DNA of 64,000 bases from Phreatobacter stygius (GTDB lineage Bacteria; Pseudomonadota; Alphaproteobacteria; Rhizobiales; Phreatobacteraceae): positions 6,808,873 through 6,872,872 of the forward strand of contig NZ_CP039690.1 of the NCBI RefSeq assembly GCF_005144885.1, in the 5' to 3' direction. How positions within the stretch are numbered: position 1 is the first letter of the stretch; every line of letters starts with the position of its first letter. The notes under the pieces were generated by a model that made no database searches, was not told the DNA's origin, and worked only from the letters and a program-made list of their open reading frames with translations. This document shows, one piece after another, positions 9,622 through 18,204 of the stretch. The position numbers and the translations under genes are program-made.

Positions 9622-10812
9622 ATGCCGATCCTGCCGGATACCAAGTTCTACGCTTGGCATTTCATGCCCTACACGGATCTGCCGGAGAATATCGACGACT
9701 TCGACTCGCTCTGGGTCGACTTCCCGAACAAATATTTCGACCCCAAGGCCGGCCATGCCTTCTACCAGCGCTACCTTTCCGAGCTGGTGCTGGCCGACAA
9801 GCTCGGCTTCGATGGCGTCTGCGTGAACGAACATCACAACACGCCCTACAGCCTGATGCCGATCGCATCCGTCATCGCCGCCGCGCTGATCCCGCAGACC
9901 ACCAAGGCCAAGATCTGCGTGATGGGCACGCCCGCCGGCCTCGACCAGCCGCACCGCCTGGCCGAGTCCTACGCCATGCTCGACGTCATGTCGGGCGGCC
10001 GGCTGGAGGTCGCCTTCCCGCTCGGCACGCCGATGGAATATTGGTCGAACTCGGTCAATCCGGTGACCTCGCGCGAGCGCCAGCAGGAAGCGCTCGACGT
10101 CATCATCCGGGCCTGGACCGAGGATGGCCCGATCCGCCACGAGGGCCGCTTCTACAATTATCGCTACCTGAACATCTGGCCCAAGCCCTATCAGCAGCCT
10201 CACCCCAAGGTCTATCTGGTCGGCTCCGGCAGTCCCGGCACCATCGAACTCGCGGCCCAGCGCGGCTTTGGTTATTCCTCGACCTTCAGTCCGATCGCCA
10301 CTCAGCTCGCCGCGCAGAAGACGCTGAAGGAACGCGCCGCCCATTACGGCCACACCATCACGCCCGATCAGATCCCGATCGTCTGCATGGTCTATATCGG
10401 CGACGACGACGAGAGCGCGCTCGCCGAGATGGAGCCGCATGTCCGCTATTTCTTCACCACGCTGACCAAGGCCGGCCGGTTCATCGACGCACCGGGCTAT
10501 CTGAGCCTCGACGAGTTCAAGAAGCGCAATGGCCGCATGCTGCCGTCGAGCCATGGCGGCGCCTTCGACTGGCATCAGATCCGCCAGCAGTTCCGGGTTG
10601 TCGCCGGCACCGCGAAGACGGTGGCCGACACCATCGAGAAATGGGCCGAGGAAGCCGGATCGAGCCGGATCATCTTCCAGATCCACCGCGGGGACATGCC
10701 GCATTGGAAGGTGGTGCGGACGCTGACCGGTCTCGCCAACGAGGTGATCCCCATGCTGAAGGCCCGCCAGATCCACGCTGACGACCAGCCCCTGAATGTC
10801 GCAGCCGAATGA
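9622..10812 (+). CDS. Luciferase-like flavin-dependent monooxygenase
   Basis: 396 residues from the ATG at 9622; a GTG directly before it (9619) is an alternative, but the ribosome site GGAGAG fits the ATG better. Family features are LGFDGVCVNEHHN near residue 65, the segment DVMSGGRLEVAFPLGTP, and a C-terminal VAGTAKTVADTIEKW motif, all standard in bacterial luciferase-fold enzymes that use reduced FMN (or F420). An FMN reductase is encoded two genes downstream, so this is probably the oxygenase half of a two-component system. The substrate is unknown. Confidence 0.85.
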   Translation: MPILPDTKFYAWHFMPYTDLPENIDDFDSLWVDFPNKYFDPKAGHAFYQRYLSELVLADKLGFDGVCVNEHHNTPYSLMPIASVIAAALIPQTTKAKICVMGTPAGLDQPHRLAESYAMLDVMSGGRLEVAFPLGTPMEYWSNSVNPVTSRERQQEALDVIIRAWTEDGPIRHEGRFYNYRYLNIWPKPYQQPHPKVYLVGSGSPGTIELAAQRGFGYSSTFSPIATQLAAQKTLKERAAHYGHTITPDQIPIVCMVYIGDDDESALAEMEPHVRYFFTTLTKAGRFIDAPGYLSLDEFKKRNGRMLPSSHGGAFDWHQIRQQFRVVAGTAKTVADTIEKWAEEAGSSRIIFQIHRGDMPHWKVVRTLTGLANEVIPMLKARQIHADDQPLNVAAE

Positions 10813-10908
10813 GCCGCAAGCCGCGGCCGCACGCGCAACGCGTTATCCGCCGGCGGCGAGCCAGGCTGCCGCCGGTCGTCCAAAGTCTCTGATCAAAGGA
10901 ACCATCCC

Positions 10909-11352
10909 ATGGCCATGACCGCCGGCTTGACCCGCAAACAGGACAGTCTCGACGGGATCGTCTGGAACATCCTCGGCCAGACCTATGTGCCGAAGCAGCA
11001 TTCGGAGAATTCACTGTCCTGGCACGCGACCTTTCCGGCCGACACGTTCGTGCCGCCGCATATCCACCCGACCCAGGACGAGTTCGTCTATGTGCTCGAC
11101 GGCACGCTCGAGTTCTGGCTCGACGGCCGGGACATGCGGGCGGTGGCGGGCGACCTCGCGAGGCTGCCCATGGGTATCGCGCACGGCATCTTCAACCGGT
11201 CGGGCCAGACCACCACCTGCCTGTTCTGGGTCTCGCCCACCCGCAAGCTGTTCGACCTGTTCAAGGCCCTGCACAACGTGCCGGATCCGGCCGAGGTGGT
11301 GCGGCTGGCGGCCCTGCACGAGGTCGATTTCCTGCCGCCGCCAAACGCCTGA
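10909..11352 (+). CDS. Cupin-domain protein
   Basis: 147 residues after the ribosome site AAAGGAA. A single cupin barrel is visible: motif 1 is PPHIHPTQDEFVYVLDG with the metal ligands His, His and Glu, and motif 2 follows as GDLARLPMGIAHGIFNRSG. Single-domain cupins of this type act as small dioxygenases, isomerases or binding proteins. Its position between the monooxygenase and the FMN reductase suggests a catabolic or accessory role in the same pathway. No more specific function can be claimed. Confidence 0.8.
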   Translation: MAMTAGLTRKQDSLDGIVWNILGQTYVPKQHSENSLSWHATFPADTFVPPHIHPTQDEFVYVLDGTLEFWLDGRDMRAVAGDLARLPMGIAHGIFNRSGQTTTCLFWVSPTRKLFDLFKALHNVPDPAEVVRLAALHEVDFLPPPNA

Positions 11353-11396
11353 TGGCCTCGCGCCGCCCGATGTCCCGGCTTGAACAGGAGCAAGCG

Positions 11397-12014
11397 ATGC
11401 TCGCCCGACCATTCGACAAGTCCGGACGAAAACTGTCCGTGGTCGCGATCTCCGGCAGCCCGTCGCCGGCCTCGACCACCGCCATGCTGGCCGACTACGC
11501 CCTTGGCCAGTTGCCCGCACGGTCCTTCCACGTCAGGCACATCCGGCTCCGCGACATCGACGCGGCGGCGCTGCTGGGCGCGAGGCCTGACGAGGCCGGC
11601 TTGGCTGAAGCGATCGACAGCATCGAGGCGGCCGACGGCATCATCGTCGCCACCCCGATCTACAAGGCCGCCTATTCGGGCCTGCTGAAGGCCTTTCTCG
11701 ACGTGCTGCCGCAGTTCGGTCTTGCCGGCAAGACCGTCCTGCAGCTCGCCACCGGCGGCAGCCTCGCCCATGTCCTGGCGCTCGACTACGCCTTGCGGCC
11801 GGTGCTGCAATCCATGGGCGCGCGCCATATCGTCCAGAGCACCTTCGTCGCGGCCGGCCAGATGCAGCGCAGCGACGCCGGACTGGTGCTGGAGCAGGAA
11901 GCGGCCACCTTGCTCAACGAGGCGATCCTGCATTTCCGTCATTCGGTCATGCTCGCGCCGACCGCCACGCTGCTGGGCCACCCGCGTCCGGTCCGCCAGC
12001 ACGCGGCGGAGTGA
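11397..12014 (+). CDS. NADPH-dependent FMN reductase (SsuE-like)
   Basis: 205 residues from the ATG at 11397, which has AGGAG six bases upstream; an in-frame start at 11352 overlaps the cupin stop and is weaker. The flavodoxin-like phosphate loop is ISGSPSPASTT, followed by the ATPIYKAAYSGLLKAFLDVL segment that identifies the SsuE/NADPH-FMN reductase family. These enzymes release reduced FMN for a separate monooxygenase, here most likely the luciferase-like enzyme at 9622. It is the last gene of the operon; the converging neighbour ends at 12064. Confidence 0.88.
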   Translation: MLARPFDKSGRKLSVVAISGSPSPASTTAMLADYALGQLPARSFHVRHIRLRDIDAAALLGARPDEAGLAEAIDSIEAADGIIVATPIYKAAYSGLLKAFLDVLPQFGLAGKTVLQLATGGSLAHVLALDYALRPVLQSMGARHIVQSTFVAAGQMQRSDAGLVLEQEAATLLNEAILHFRHSVMLAPTATLLGHPRPVRQHAAE

Positions 12015-12063
12015 GGCCTTTCCTCATCGGTCTCCAGCACGCGGCGAAATCGGCAAAGCTCCG

Positions 12064-13563
12064 TCAACTTGCGAGCTGAACCACCGGCGGCGGGGTCCAG
12101 CTGCCGTCGATGGTGGCCGCCTTCGGCCAATAAGTCCGGATATAGAGCGAGAAATCGCCGCCTTTCGGGGCCGGCAGCCAATTGGCGGCATGGTCGGCGG
12201 TCGGCCGGTCGGCCTGGACATGGATCGTCAGCGACCCGTCGGCGTTCAGCTTCAACCCCTTGTTCTTGGTGCCGACCGAATAGCGCTTGATCTCGTTCGG
12301 CGCGAAGAAATGATGCTCGTTGTAAAGCGTCAGCGACCAGAAGCCGTTGACCGGCGGCGTCGCGTCCCTGGCGAAAGTCACCGTGTAGCGGTGCCCGCCA
12401 TTGAGCCGCGCGCCGTTCTCCGCGAGATCCTGATAGAAATATTTCGTCTCGTTCGGCTGGTTGACGAAGATGTTGGATTTGGCGACCGCGGTGCGGGTGA
12501 AATAGTCGGTTCCGAAGGCCGCCCCATTGACCACCGTGCTCCAGTGGTGCGGCAATTGGCGTCCGTAATTGCGGAACTGGAACAACGGCTGGACCAGGGT
12601 CTTGTCGGCATCGCGCGCGGCTTCGATCATCGCCTGCTTGAGCGCCGGGTTCTGCTTGGCCGCGGCGACAACGGCGAGCACCTGGGCGTAACGCGCCTCT
12701 TCGCCTGGCTGCGCCGGTGCGTCGGCGAGCACCAGCGGCAGCACGTCGAAAAACGTTTCCGGCTCGACCCATTTGGTCTCTTCATCGCCGGATGATGAGA
12801 CCGGAAAGGCTGCGACCTTCGACCAGTCCTGGCTCTTCAGGACGCCGTCATATTCGGCGAGCGGATACATCAGGATCTGCGCGAGGCTCGGCTGGATCGC
12901 TCGCCGGTCTTCAGGCGTGTCGTCCATGAACACACGTGGGATGACATTGCCCGTGCTGGTCGTCGCCCGGAACGCGCGCGTGATGCCCTTCGGCGTCTCG
13001 CCCTGCCAGTTGGGTCCGGCAAAGAGATAGAAGCCTGGCGTCGAGCCGTACATCTTGCCGATCTGGATGAAGCCGTCGGTCCTGAGATCGACTGCCTGAT
13101 AGACCCAGAAGCGATCGCCGAAATCCGGCACCTGGATGACCACCGGCGACTGATCGAGCGCCAGGAGCCCGGCCCCATAGACGACGTCCTGATTGGGACA
13201 GGCGACGACGCGTTCCTCCGGCTCGATATAGTCGGTCAGCATGGACAGGCGGTTGAGCGGCGCCATCGGCACCGGGCCGCTGCGCCCGATGGCTGGCACC
13301 TTCGCGAAGGTGAGCCGCCGGTTATAGACATTGACCAGCGGCCAGGCCCAGAAATAGGCGTCGCGCGCCACCAGCCGCGCATAGTCCTCGGTGATCTTGA
13401 CGTTGGCGTCGGGACCCGGCGGCAGCGGAAAACTGATCCTGGCATCAGCCTTGGCGAAGCGCGGCGGGACGCCCGCCAGCACGGCCGCGGCGGTCCCCGC
13501 GGCCAGAAGATGCCGGCGATCGAGACCCGCGGTGGCGGTCGGGCTTTGCTTCGGTCCGGACAT
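12064..13563 (-). CDS. Exported DUF1254/DUF1214 protein
   Basis: 499 residues from the ATG at 13561-13563, with GGAGG upstream. The N-terminus has a twin-arginine-like signal (RRHLLAAGTAAAVLAG, then an Ala-rich cleavage region ending FAKADA). The N-terminal half, with YFWAWPLVNVYN and CPNQDVVYGAG, is the DUF1254 module. The C-terminal half, with NGFWSLTLYNEHHFF and NWLPAPKGGDFSLYIRTYWP, is the DUF1214 module. The family is periplasmic and of unknown biochemical role. It converges on the monooxygenase operon and is divergent from the CoA-transferase gene. Confidence 0.88.
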   Translation of the reverse strand: MSGPKQSPTATAGLDRRHLLAAGTAAAVLAGVPPRFAKADARISFPLPPGPDANVKITEDYARLVARDAYFWAWPLVNVYNRRLTFAKVPAIGRSGPVPMAPLNRLSMLTDYIEPEERVVACPNQDVVYGAGLLALDQSPVVIQVPDFGDRFWVYQAVDLRTDGFIQIGKMYGSTPGFYLFAGPNWQGETPKGITRAFRATTSTGNVIPRVFMDDTPEDRRAIQPSLAQILMYPLAEYDGVLKSQDWSKVAAFPVSSSGDEETKWVEPETFFDVLPLVLADAPAQPGEEARYAQVLAVVAAAKQNPALKQAMIEAARDADKTLVQPLFQFRNYGRQLPHHWSTVVNGAAFGTDYFTRTAVAKSNIFVNQPNETKYFYQDLAENGARLNGGHRYTVTFARDATPPVNGFWSLTLYNEHHFFAPNEIKRYSVGTKNKGLKLNADGSLTIHVQADRPTADHAANWLPAPKGGDFSLYIRTYWPKAATIDGSWTPPPVVQLAS

Positions 13564-13813
13564 GGGAGGCCTCCTGCTGCCCGACCATCGGGCCGCACGA
13601 CAGGCTACGAAACCGGGCTCCGCAGGTGAATCACCCACTACCCCCATGGCGCCATGGGACAACCCCGAGCACCGCCCCGGGGCATTCCCTGATCCGCCAG
13701 GCCATCAAGGCGTTGCGCGCTTCGCCCTGCCGGCCGATGCTGGAGTTTCCCGCGGCCCCCGCCCATGGCTGAACCCGTCGTCGCGGCGGCGCCACCGTTC
13801 AGGAGCCCAGCCG
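13564..13813. promoter_or_regulatory. Divergent intergenic region, DUF1254 protein / CoA-transferase
   Basis: 250 bases without a supported gene. It should hold the promoters of both neighbours. I see only the two ribosome sites (GGAGG next to 13563 and AGGAG at 13801) and no convincing operator repeat. Confidence 0.3.
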
Positions 13814-15016
13814 ATGACGCTTCCGCTCGCCGGTCTTCGCATTCTCGACATGACCAATGTGCTGGCCGGCCCGTTCTGCTGCTATCAGCTCGCCCAGCTC
13901 GGCGCCGATGTCATCAAGGTCGAGACGCCGGGAACCGGCGACCTGGCGCGCCAATTGGGCGCCGATCCCGAGCTCAACAGCCGGCTGATGGGCGCGTCGT
14001 TCCTGGCCCAGAATGCCGGCAAGCGCTCGGTGACGATCAATCTGAAGAGCCCGGCCGGCAAGGCGGTGTTCCGGCGCCTGGTGGCGACCGCCGACGCGGT
14101 GATCGAGAATTTCCGGCCCGGCGTGATGGACCGCCTCGGGCTCGGCTACGAGGCCCTGACGGCGGTCAGGCCGGACCTCGTCTATTGCGCCATTTCGGGT
14201 TTCGGCCAGGACGGGCCGCTGAAGGACAATCCGGCCTATGACCAGATCATCCAGGGCCTGTCCGGCGTGATGAGCGTCACCGGCGACAAGGGCTCGGCGG
14301 GGCTGCGCGTCGGCTATCCCGTCGCCGACACCTTCGGCGGCCTCACCGCGGCCTTCGCGGTCGCCGCCGCGCTGTTCCGGCGCGAGCGCGACGGGTCGGG
14401 CGAAAAGATCGACGTCTCCATGCTGGAGGCAACCCTCGTCTCGATGGGCTGGGCCGTCTCCAACTGGCTGATCGCCGGCGTCCGGCCCGAGCCGATGGGC
14501 AATGACAACGTCACGGCGAGCCCTTCCGGCACCTTCCGCACCGGCGACGGCCTGCTCAACATTGCCGCCAACAAGCAGGAACAGTTCGTCATGCTGTGCC
14601 GGATCATCGGCCGCCCGGAGCTGACCGAGGACCGGCGCTTCGTCGAGCGCGAGGACCGGAAGACGCATCGCGCGGCGCTGACCGCCGAAATCGAGACCGC
14701 GCTGGCAGCAAGACCCGCCGCCGAATGGGCCGTGCTGATGAACAGCGAGGGCGTGCCGGCCGGCGAAGTGCTGAGCGTGCCGCAAGTGCTCGACCATCCG
14801 CAGGTCAAGGCCCGCGACCTGGTCAAGCATTTCCCCGGCGCGCCCGGGGTCGGCCGGAAGGTTTCGGTGGTGCGCGCCGGTTTCCGCCTGGCCAGCGGCG
14901 ACCCCGAACCGCCGACGCCGCCGCCGACGCTCGGCGCCGATAGCGACAGCATTTTCGCCGGGCTCGGTTATGGCCCGGACGAGATCGCGCAATTGCGCCA
15001 TGACGGCGCGATCTGA
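13814..15016 (+). CDS. CaiB/BaiF family (family III) CoA-transferase
   Basis: 400 residues from the ATG at 13814, preceded by AGGAG. The opening LAGLRILDMTNVLAGPFCCY and the following LGADVIKVE are diagnostic of family III. The catalytic Asp lies in NPAYDQIIQGLSG (Asp143). Members move CoA between carboxylic acids or racemise 2-methylacyl-CoA. The next gene is a 2,4-dienoyl-CoA-reductase-like SDR, so the pair probably activates an unsaturated or aromatic-derived acid as its CoA thioester and then reduces it. The substrate is not known. Confidence 0.88.
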   Translation: MTLPLAGLRILDMTNVLAGPFCCYQLAQLGADVIKVETPGTGDLARQLGADPELNSRLMGASFLAQNAGKRSVTINLKSPAGKAVFRRLVATADAVIENFRPGVMDRLGLGYEALTAVRPDLVYCAISGFGQDGPLKDNPAYDQIIQGLSGVMSVTGDKGSAGLRVGYPVADTFGGLTAAFAVAAALFRRERDGSGEKIDVSMLEATLVSMGWAVSNWLIAGVRPEPMGNDNVTASPSGTFRTGDGLLNIAANKQEQFVMLCRIIGRPELTEDRRFVEREDRKTHRAALTAEIETALAARPAAEWAVLMNSEGVPAGEVLSVPQVLDHPQVKARDLVKHFPGAPGVGRKVSVVRAGFRLASGDPEPPTPPPTLGADSDSIFAGLGYGPDEIAQLRHDGAI

Positions 15017-15120
15017 ATCGTCCAAACGGCGGAGCCGGGCACGTCTGTCGCGGCGGCCCGGATGAGGTAGCATTGCCGTCACGCGACGTCGCGGACGCGC
15101 TTGACCGTCGGGAGGCGAAC

Positions 15121-15960
15121 ATGAACGCCAGCAAATATCTGCCGATCACCTTGCTGAAGGGCCAGACCGTCTTCGTCACCGGCGGCGGCAGCGGCATCAA
15201 TCTCGGCATTGCCAAGAGTTTCGCCTCGGTCGGCGCCGATGTGGCGATCTGCGGCCGCACCGCCGAGCGCCTGGAAGCCGCGGCGGCCGAATTGCGTCAC
15301 ATGGGCGCCCGCGTCTCGACCTCGGTCGCCGATGTCCGCGACTACGCGGCGGTCGAAGCAGCACTGGCGAAAAGCCGCGAGGAACTGGGACCGGTCCACA
15401 CCATGGTCTGCGGCGCGGCCGGCAATTTCGTCGCGCGCGCCGAGGCGATCAGCGCCAAGGGATTCCGGACCGTCGTCGAGATCGACCTGCTCGGCGCATT
15501 CCACGGCGCCCATGCCGCCTTCGCCCAGTTGAAGGAGACCCGCGGCAACCTGATCTTCGTCTCGGCCGGCCAGGCCTACCTGCCCTTCGCCTTCCAGGCC
15601 CATGTCGGCGCGGCCAAGGCCGGCATCGACAATCTCATGCGCAATCTGGCGCTCGAATGGGGCCGCCACGGCATCCGGTCCAATTCCATCGTGCCCGGGC
15701 CGATCGAGGGCACCGAGGGCATGAAGCGGCTCGGCGGCGCGGCCGGCGACAATACAGCCGGCGAGGACACCTTCAAGCGCATGGTGCCGCTCGGCCGTTA
15801 TGGCACCGTCGACGATATCGGCGGCATGGCGGTGGTGCTCGCCTCGCCGCTCGGCGCCTATGTCACCGGCGCCCAGATCGTCGTCGACGGCGGCATTGGC
15901 CTGCAAGGCTCCGGCCTGTTCAACCAGGCCGTCGAAAGGGCCATGCCGCCATCGCCGTGA
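15121..15960 (+). CDS. SDR resembling 2,4-dienoyl-CoA reductase
   Basis: 279 residues from the ATG at 15121, preceded by GGGAGG. The NADP loop is TGGGSGINLG. The usual SDR YxxxK is absent; instead the protein reads QAHVGAAKAGID followed by a GPIEGTEGMKRLGG segment. That is the pattern of DECR-type 2,4-dienoyl-CoA reductases, whose catalytic residues are placed differently, so the missing Tyr is normal for this branch. Coupling with the CoA-transferase upstream supports a CoA-thioester substrate. Family assignment is good; physiological substrate unknown. Confidence 0.8.
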   Translation: MNASKYLPITLLKGQTVFVTGGGSGINLGIAKSFASVGADVAICGRTAERLEAAAAELRHMGARVSTSVADVRDYAAVEAALAKSREELGPVHTMVCGAAGNFVARAEAISAKGFRTVVEIDLLGAFHGAHAAFAQLKETRGNLIFVSAGQAYLPFAFQAHVGAAKAGIDNLMRNLALEWGRHGIRSNSIVPGPIEGTEGMKRLGGAAGDNTAGEDTFKRMVPLGRYGTVDDIGGMAVVLASPLGAYVTGAQIVVDGGIGLQGSGLFNQAVERAMPPSP

Positions 15961-16038
15961 GGATCGGCGCACCACCCTTGTGTTGCTCGTTTGTTCACGA
16001 TACAAAGGTGCCCTCGATCAACCTCCAATAGGCTTGCG

Positions 16039-16509
16039 ATGACCCTGAAAGTGGCGATTGGCGCGGCTCTCCTCGGAAGCCTGCTCCTCTCCGGCGCAGG
16101 CTTTGCGCAAACCCCGGGCCAGACGTCCTGTACCAACGTCGGCGGCAACGCCACGTCGCGATTCACCGGGCGGCTGAGCCACCACGTCTTTCCGGGACCG
16201 CCGGGCTACCAGGACGTGCGGAGGGGCGACGCACGCGAACCGGCCTACATCCTGACGCTGCGCCAGCAAACCTGCGTCAATGCCGAGGGCGACGAGGCGC
16301 TTCAGCGCGTCAGGCTCGACCGCATTCATCTGCGGCTCGATAACCGCAACCCCAGAAGCCGCACCGCCTATCGTGGTCTGCGCCGGTTCATTGGCCAGGA
16401 CGTCTCGGTCACCGGGACTGACGGTTTCGGCGAGCACACGGGCCACCATCGGGCGCCGCTGGTGCTGACCGTTGTCGGGGTGGCCGCGAGGCCCGGTCCG
16501 GACAGGTGA
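16039..16509 (+). CDS. Secreted DUF4431-like protein
   Basis: 156 residues. The ATG at 16039 starts a clear signal peptide (MTLKVAIGAALLGSLLLSGA, cleavage near GFAQ). The mature part has a beta-rich FTGRL segment, a conserved Cys-containing stretch (YILTLRQQTCVNAEGDE) and a C-terminal GFGEHTGHHRAPLVLTV motif. These match my recollection of DUF4431 lipocalin-size periplasmic proteins. The ribosome site is weak and the function is unknown. A pair of Cys (near residues 30 and 80) could form a disulphide. Confidence 0.6.
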   Translation: MTLKVAIGAALLGSLLLSGAGFAQTPGQTSCTNVGGNATSRFTGRLSHHVFPGPPGYQDVRRGDAREPAYILTLRQQTCVNAEGDEALQRVRLDRIHLRLDNRNPRSRTAYRGLRRFIGQDVSVTGTDGFGEHTGHHRAPLVLTVVGVAARPGPDR

Positions 16510-16578
16510 ACGCTGCCCCCGACCGCGCATCAGCGGGCGGTGCCATCAACCCGGACCATGCCGGTTCAGTGTGACGGG

Positions 16579-16603
16579 GGAACCAAGGTTCACAAAATTG
16601 GTT
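16579..16603 (+). promoter_or_regulatory. EcfG-like promoter before the Arg/Ser-rich peptide
   Basis: GGAAC, 16-base spacer, GGTT (one mismatch in the -10). The start codon at 16639 is 35 bases downstream. Confidence 0.45.
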
Positions 16604-16638
16604 GTTGGACTCGAGCCCCGCGCTGCAAGGAGGCCAAC

Positions 16639-16911
16639 ATGACCGATGCGACCAAAGGCGATCAGCGTGATCCCGGAACGGCCCGGCGCAGCCTGCTGCT
16701 CGGCCTGGCGGCTTTGGTGGCCTATTCGGCTCCGACCTTCCTCAAGATCGGCGACGCGGCGGAGGCCCGGAGTGGACGGTCGCGCCGCCGGCGCGGCAGT
16801 TCTCGCAGGCGCCGCGGCAGTTCTCGCCGACGCCGGCGCGGCTGGTCCCGGCGCGGCTGGTCGCGGCGGCGTGGCTCGCGGCGGCGTTGGTCCCGACGCT
16901 CCTGGTGGTGA
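16639..16911 (+). CDS. Small exported Arg/Ser/Trp-rich protein, possible modified-peptide precursor
   Basis: 90 residues from an ATG with a perfect AAGGAGG ribosome site. Residues 1-45 form a leader: a polar N-terminus, a twin-arginine-like ARRSLLLGLAALVAYSAPTF and AEARSG. The rest is a low-complexity tail of repeated RRRRGSS units, followed by RRGWSRRGW and a WSRRSWW end, rich in Ser, Arg and Trp. The stop is followed in the same frame by a kinase/PqqD gene. PqqD domains bind leader peptides and HprK-like kinases can phosphorylate Ser, so a precursor-and-modifier pair is possible. A simple nucleic-acid- or surface-binding cationic protein is the alternative. Confidence 0.65.
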   Translation: MTDATKGDQRDPGTARRSLLLGLAALVAYSAPTFLKIGDAAEARSGRSRRRRGSSRRRRGSSRRRRRGWSRRGWSRRRGSRRRWSRRSWW

Positions 16912-16938
16912 GGTCCGCAGCAGCTGAAGGAGGCCGAA

Positions 16939-18117
16939 CTGACCAGCTTCGCGCTCGCCGGTCTGTCGCGACCGATTGATCTCGGCGCCTGCCACGACCT
17001 CTTGCCGGTCTTCGGCACGGTCTTCGGCACCTGGCGCGACGACCGTCCTGCCGACGGCAAGCCGTTCATCGCCATCCGGTCGTCCGGTGGGCGATATCGT
17101 TATCGCTCGACCATTCTCGACCAGGACGTCACGGCCAGATCGGCCATCGGCCTTGCCTGCGAAATCATGGCCGACGCCGTCGCGGCCTTCGGCGACGAAC
17201 ATCACGATGCCGCCTGTCTCCATGCCGCCGCGGTCCAGATCGGCGCGCGCCTCATCCTGTTTCCGGCCGCAACCGGCGAAGGCAAGACGCTGCTGGCGGC
17301 GCGGCTCGCCGCGATGGGCGCACGCATCTTCGCCGACGACGCGGTCCTGATTGCCGGCCCCGACGACCAGGCGATGGCCTTCGGCACCGCTCCGCGCCTG
17401 CGAAAATCCGCGCGCTATGCGCCGACAGCCCCGTTCGCAGCCTTCCTTGCGCACTATGCCGGCCCGGAGGACCGCCAGTTTCTTTATCTGGCCCTGCCCC
17501 CCGACCTGTTGGCTTCTCATGGCGAATGCCTGGGCATCACCGATGTGGTGCGGCTTCGGCGCCGGCGCGGCGAAACCGCCGAACTGACACGGGCGGCACG
17601 GGGCGACGGGCTCGCCGCCCTCCTGCGCCAGGATCTGACGCCGCGGGCGCTCTCGGTCGCAGCGGTCGACCGGCTGCACCGCGTGGCCTCCGCGGCCGAT
17701 GCCTATGGCCTCGCTTATGACGATGTCGACGAGGCCGCCGCCCTGCTGATCCGCGAGTTCAGCAAGCCGACCGGACCGGAGGTCAGATCGGCGCGTCTGG
17801 CGATCAGAGATCGCCGGCCGGCAGCGCGACGCCACGCCGCCATGGCCCGCCGTTTCGTCCGGGCGACCGATGCAACGCGCCGCGAAATCGACGGGCAGCT
17901 CGTGCTGATGCGGCCGGGCAAAGCGGTTTTCGTGCTCAACGAGACCGCCGGCATTGTCTGGGAACTGCTCGACGAGCCGATGCCTGTCGAGCAGCTCGTC
18001 GGCGCACTGATCGCGCTTTTCCCCGCGATTGCGCCGCGCCGCATCACCGCCGACCTGCAAAGCCTGCTGGCCGAACTCAGGCAGGAGCATCTCATCGCCG
18101 AGATCGACCAGGCCTAG
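16939..18117 (+). CDS. HprK-like kinase fused to a PqqD domain, probable CTG start
   Basis: 392 residues if started at CTG 16939, which has AAGGAGG at 16927-16933, five bases upstream. The first ATG/GTG/TTG-class start is TTG at 17002, which lacks a ribosome site and would remove the conserved-looking SFALAGLSRPIDLGACHDLL. The N-terminal two thirds resembles the HPr-kinase C-domain: P-loop FPAATGEGKTLLAARLA, then GARIFADDAVLI. The C-terminal ~90 residues form a PqqD-like winged domain (LMRPGKAVFVLNETAGIVWE, then LLAELRQEHLIAE). It shares reading frame with the upstream peptide gene, separated only by a TGA and nine codons. A role in modifying that peptide is inference. Confidence 0.75.
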   Translation: MTSFALAGLSRPIDLGACHDLLPVFGTVFGTWRDDRPADGKPFIAIRSSGGRYRYRSTILDQDVTARSAIGLACEIMADAVAAFGDEHHDAACLHAAAVQIGARLILFPAATGEGKTLLAARLAAMGARIFADDAVLIAGPDDQAMAFGTAPRLRKSARYAPTAPFAAFLAHYAGPEDRQFLYLALPPDLLASHGECLGITDVVRLRRRRGETAELTRAARGDGLAALLRQDLTPRALSVAAVDRLHRVASAADAYGLAYDDVDEAAALLIREFSKPTGPEVRSARLAIRDRRPAARRHAAMARRFVRATDATRREIDGQLVLMRPGKAVFVLNETAGIVWELLDEPMPVEQLVGALIALFPAIAPRRITADLQSLLAELRQEHLIAEIDQA

Positions 18118-18150
18118 GGTCCGCCTGGAGCGCGGCTGGGCGCCGGCCAT

Positions 18151-18181
18151 TTGGAGCTGGCGAAAATCACACCCATATAAC
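18151..18181 (+). promoter_or_regulatory. Possible sigma-70-like promoter before nfeD-like gene
   Basis: TTGGAG at 18151 and TATAAC at 18176, spacer 19 bases, in a locally AT-rich stretch just before the start at 18205. The spacing is slightly long. Confidence 0.35.
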
Positions 18182-18204
18182 AATCATAGCGCGAGGTCCC
18201 TGCC

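Noticed and set aside
15121-15960. Missing catalytic Tyr in the SDR read as an inactivating change
   Set aside because: The QAHVGAAK and GPIEGTEGMKRLGG pattern is that of 2,4-dienoyl-CoA reductases, which do not use the standard YxxxK layout.
17002-18117. TTG 17002 as the start of the HprK-like/PqqD kinase
   Set aside because: No ribosome site precedes it and it removes in-frame sequence with family character; CTG 16939 has an ideal site.
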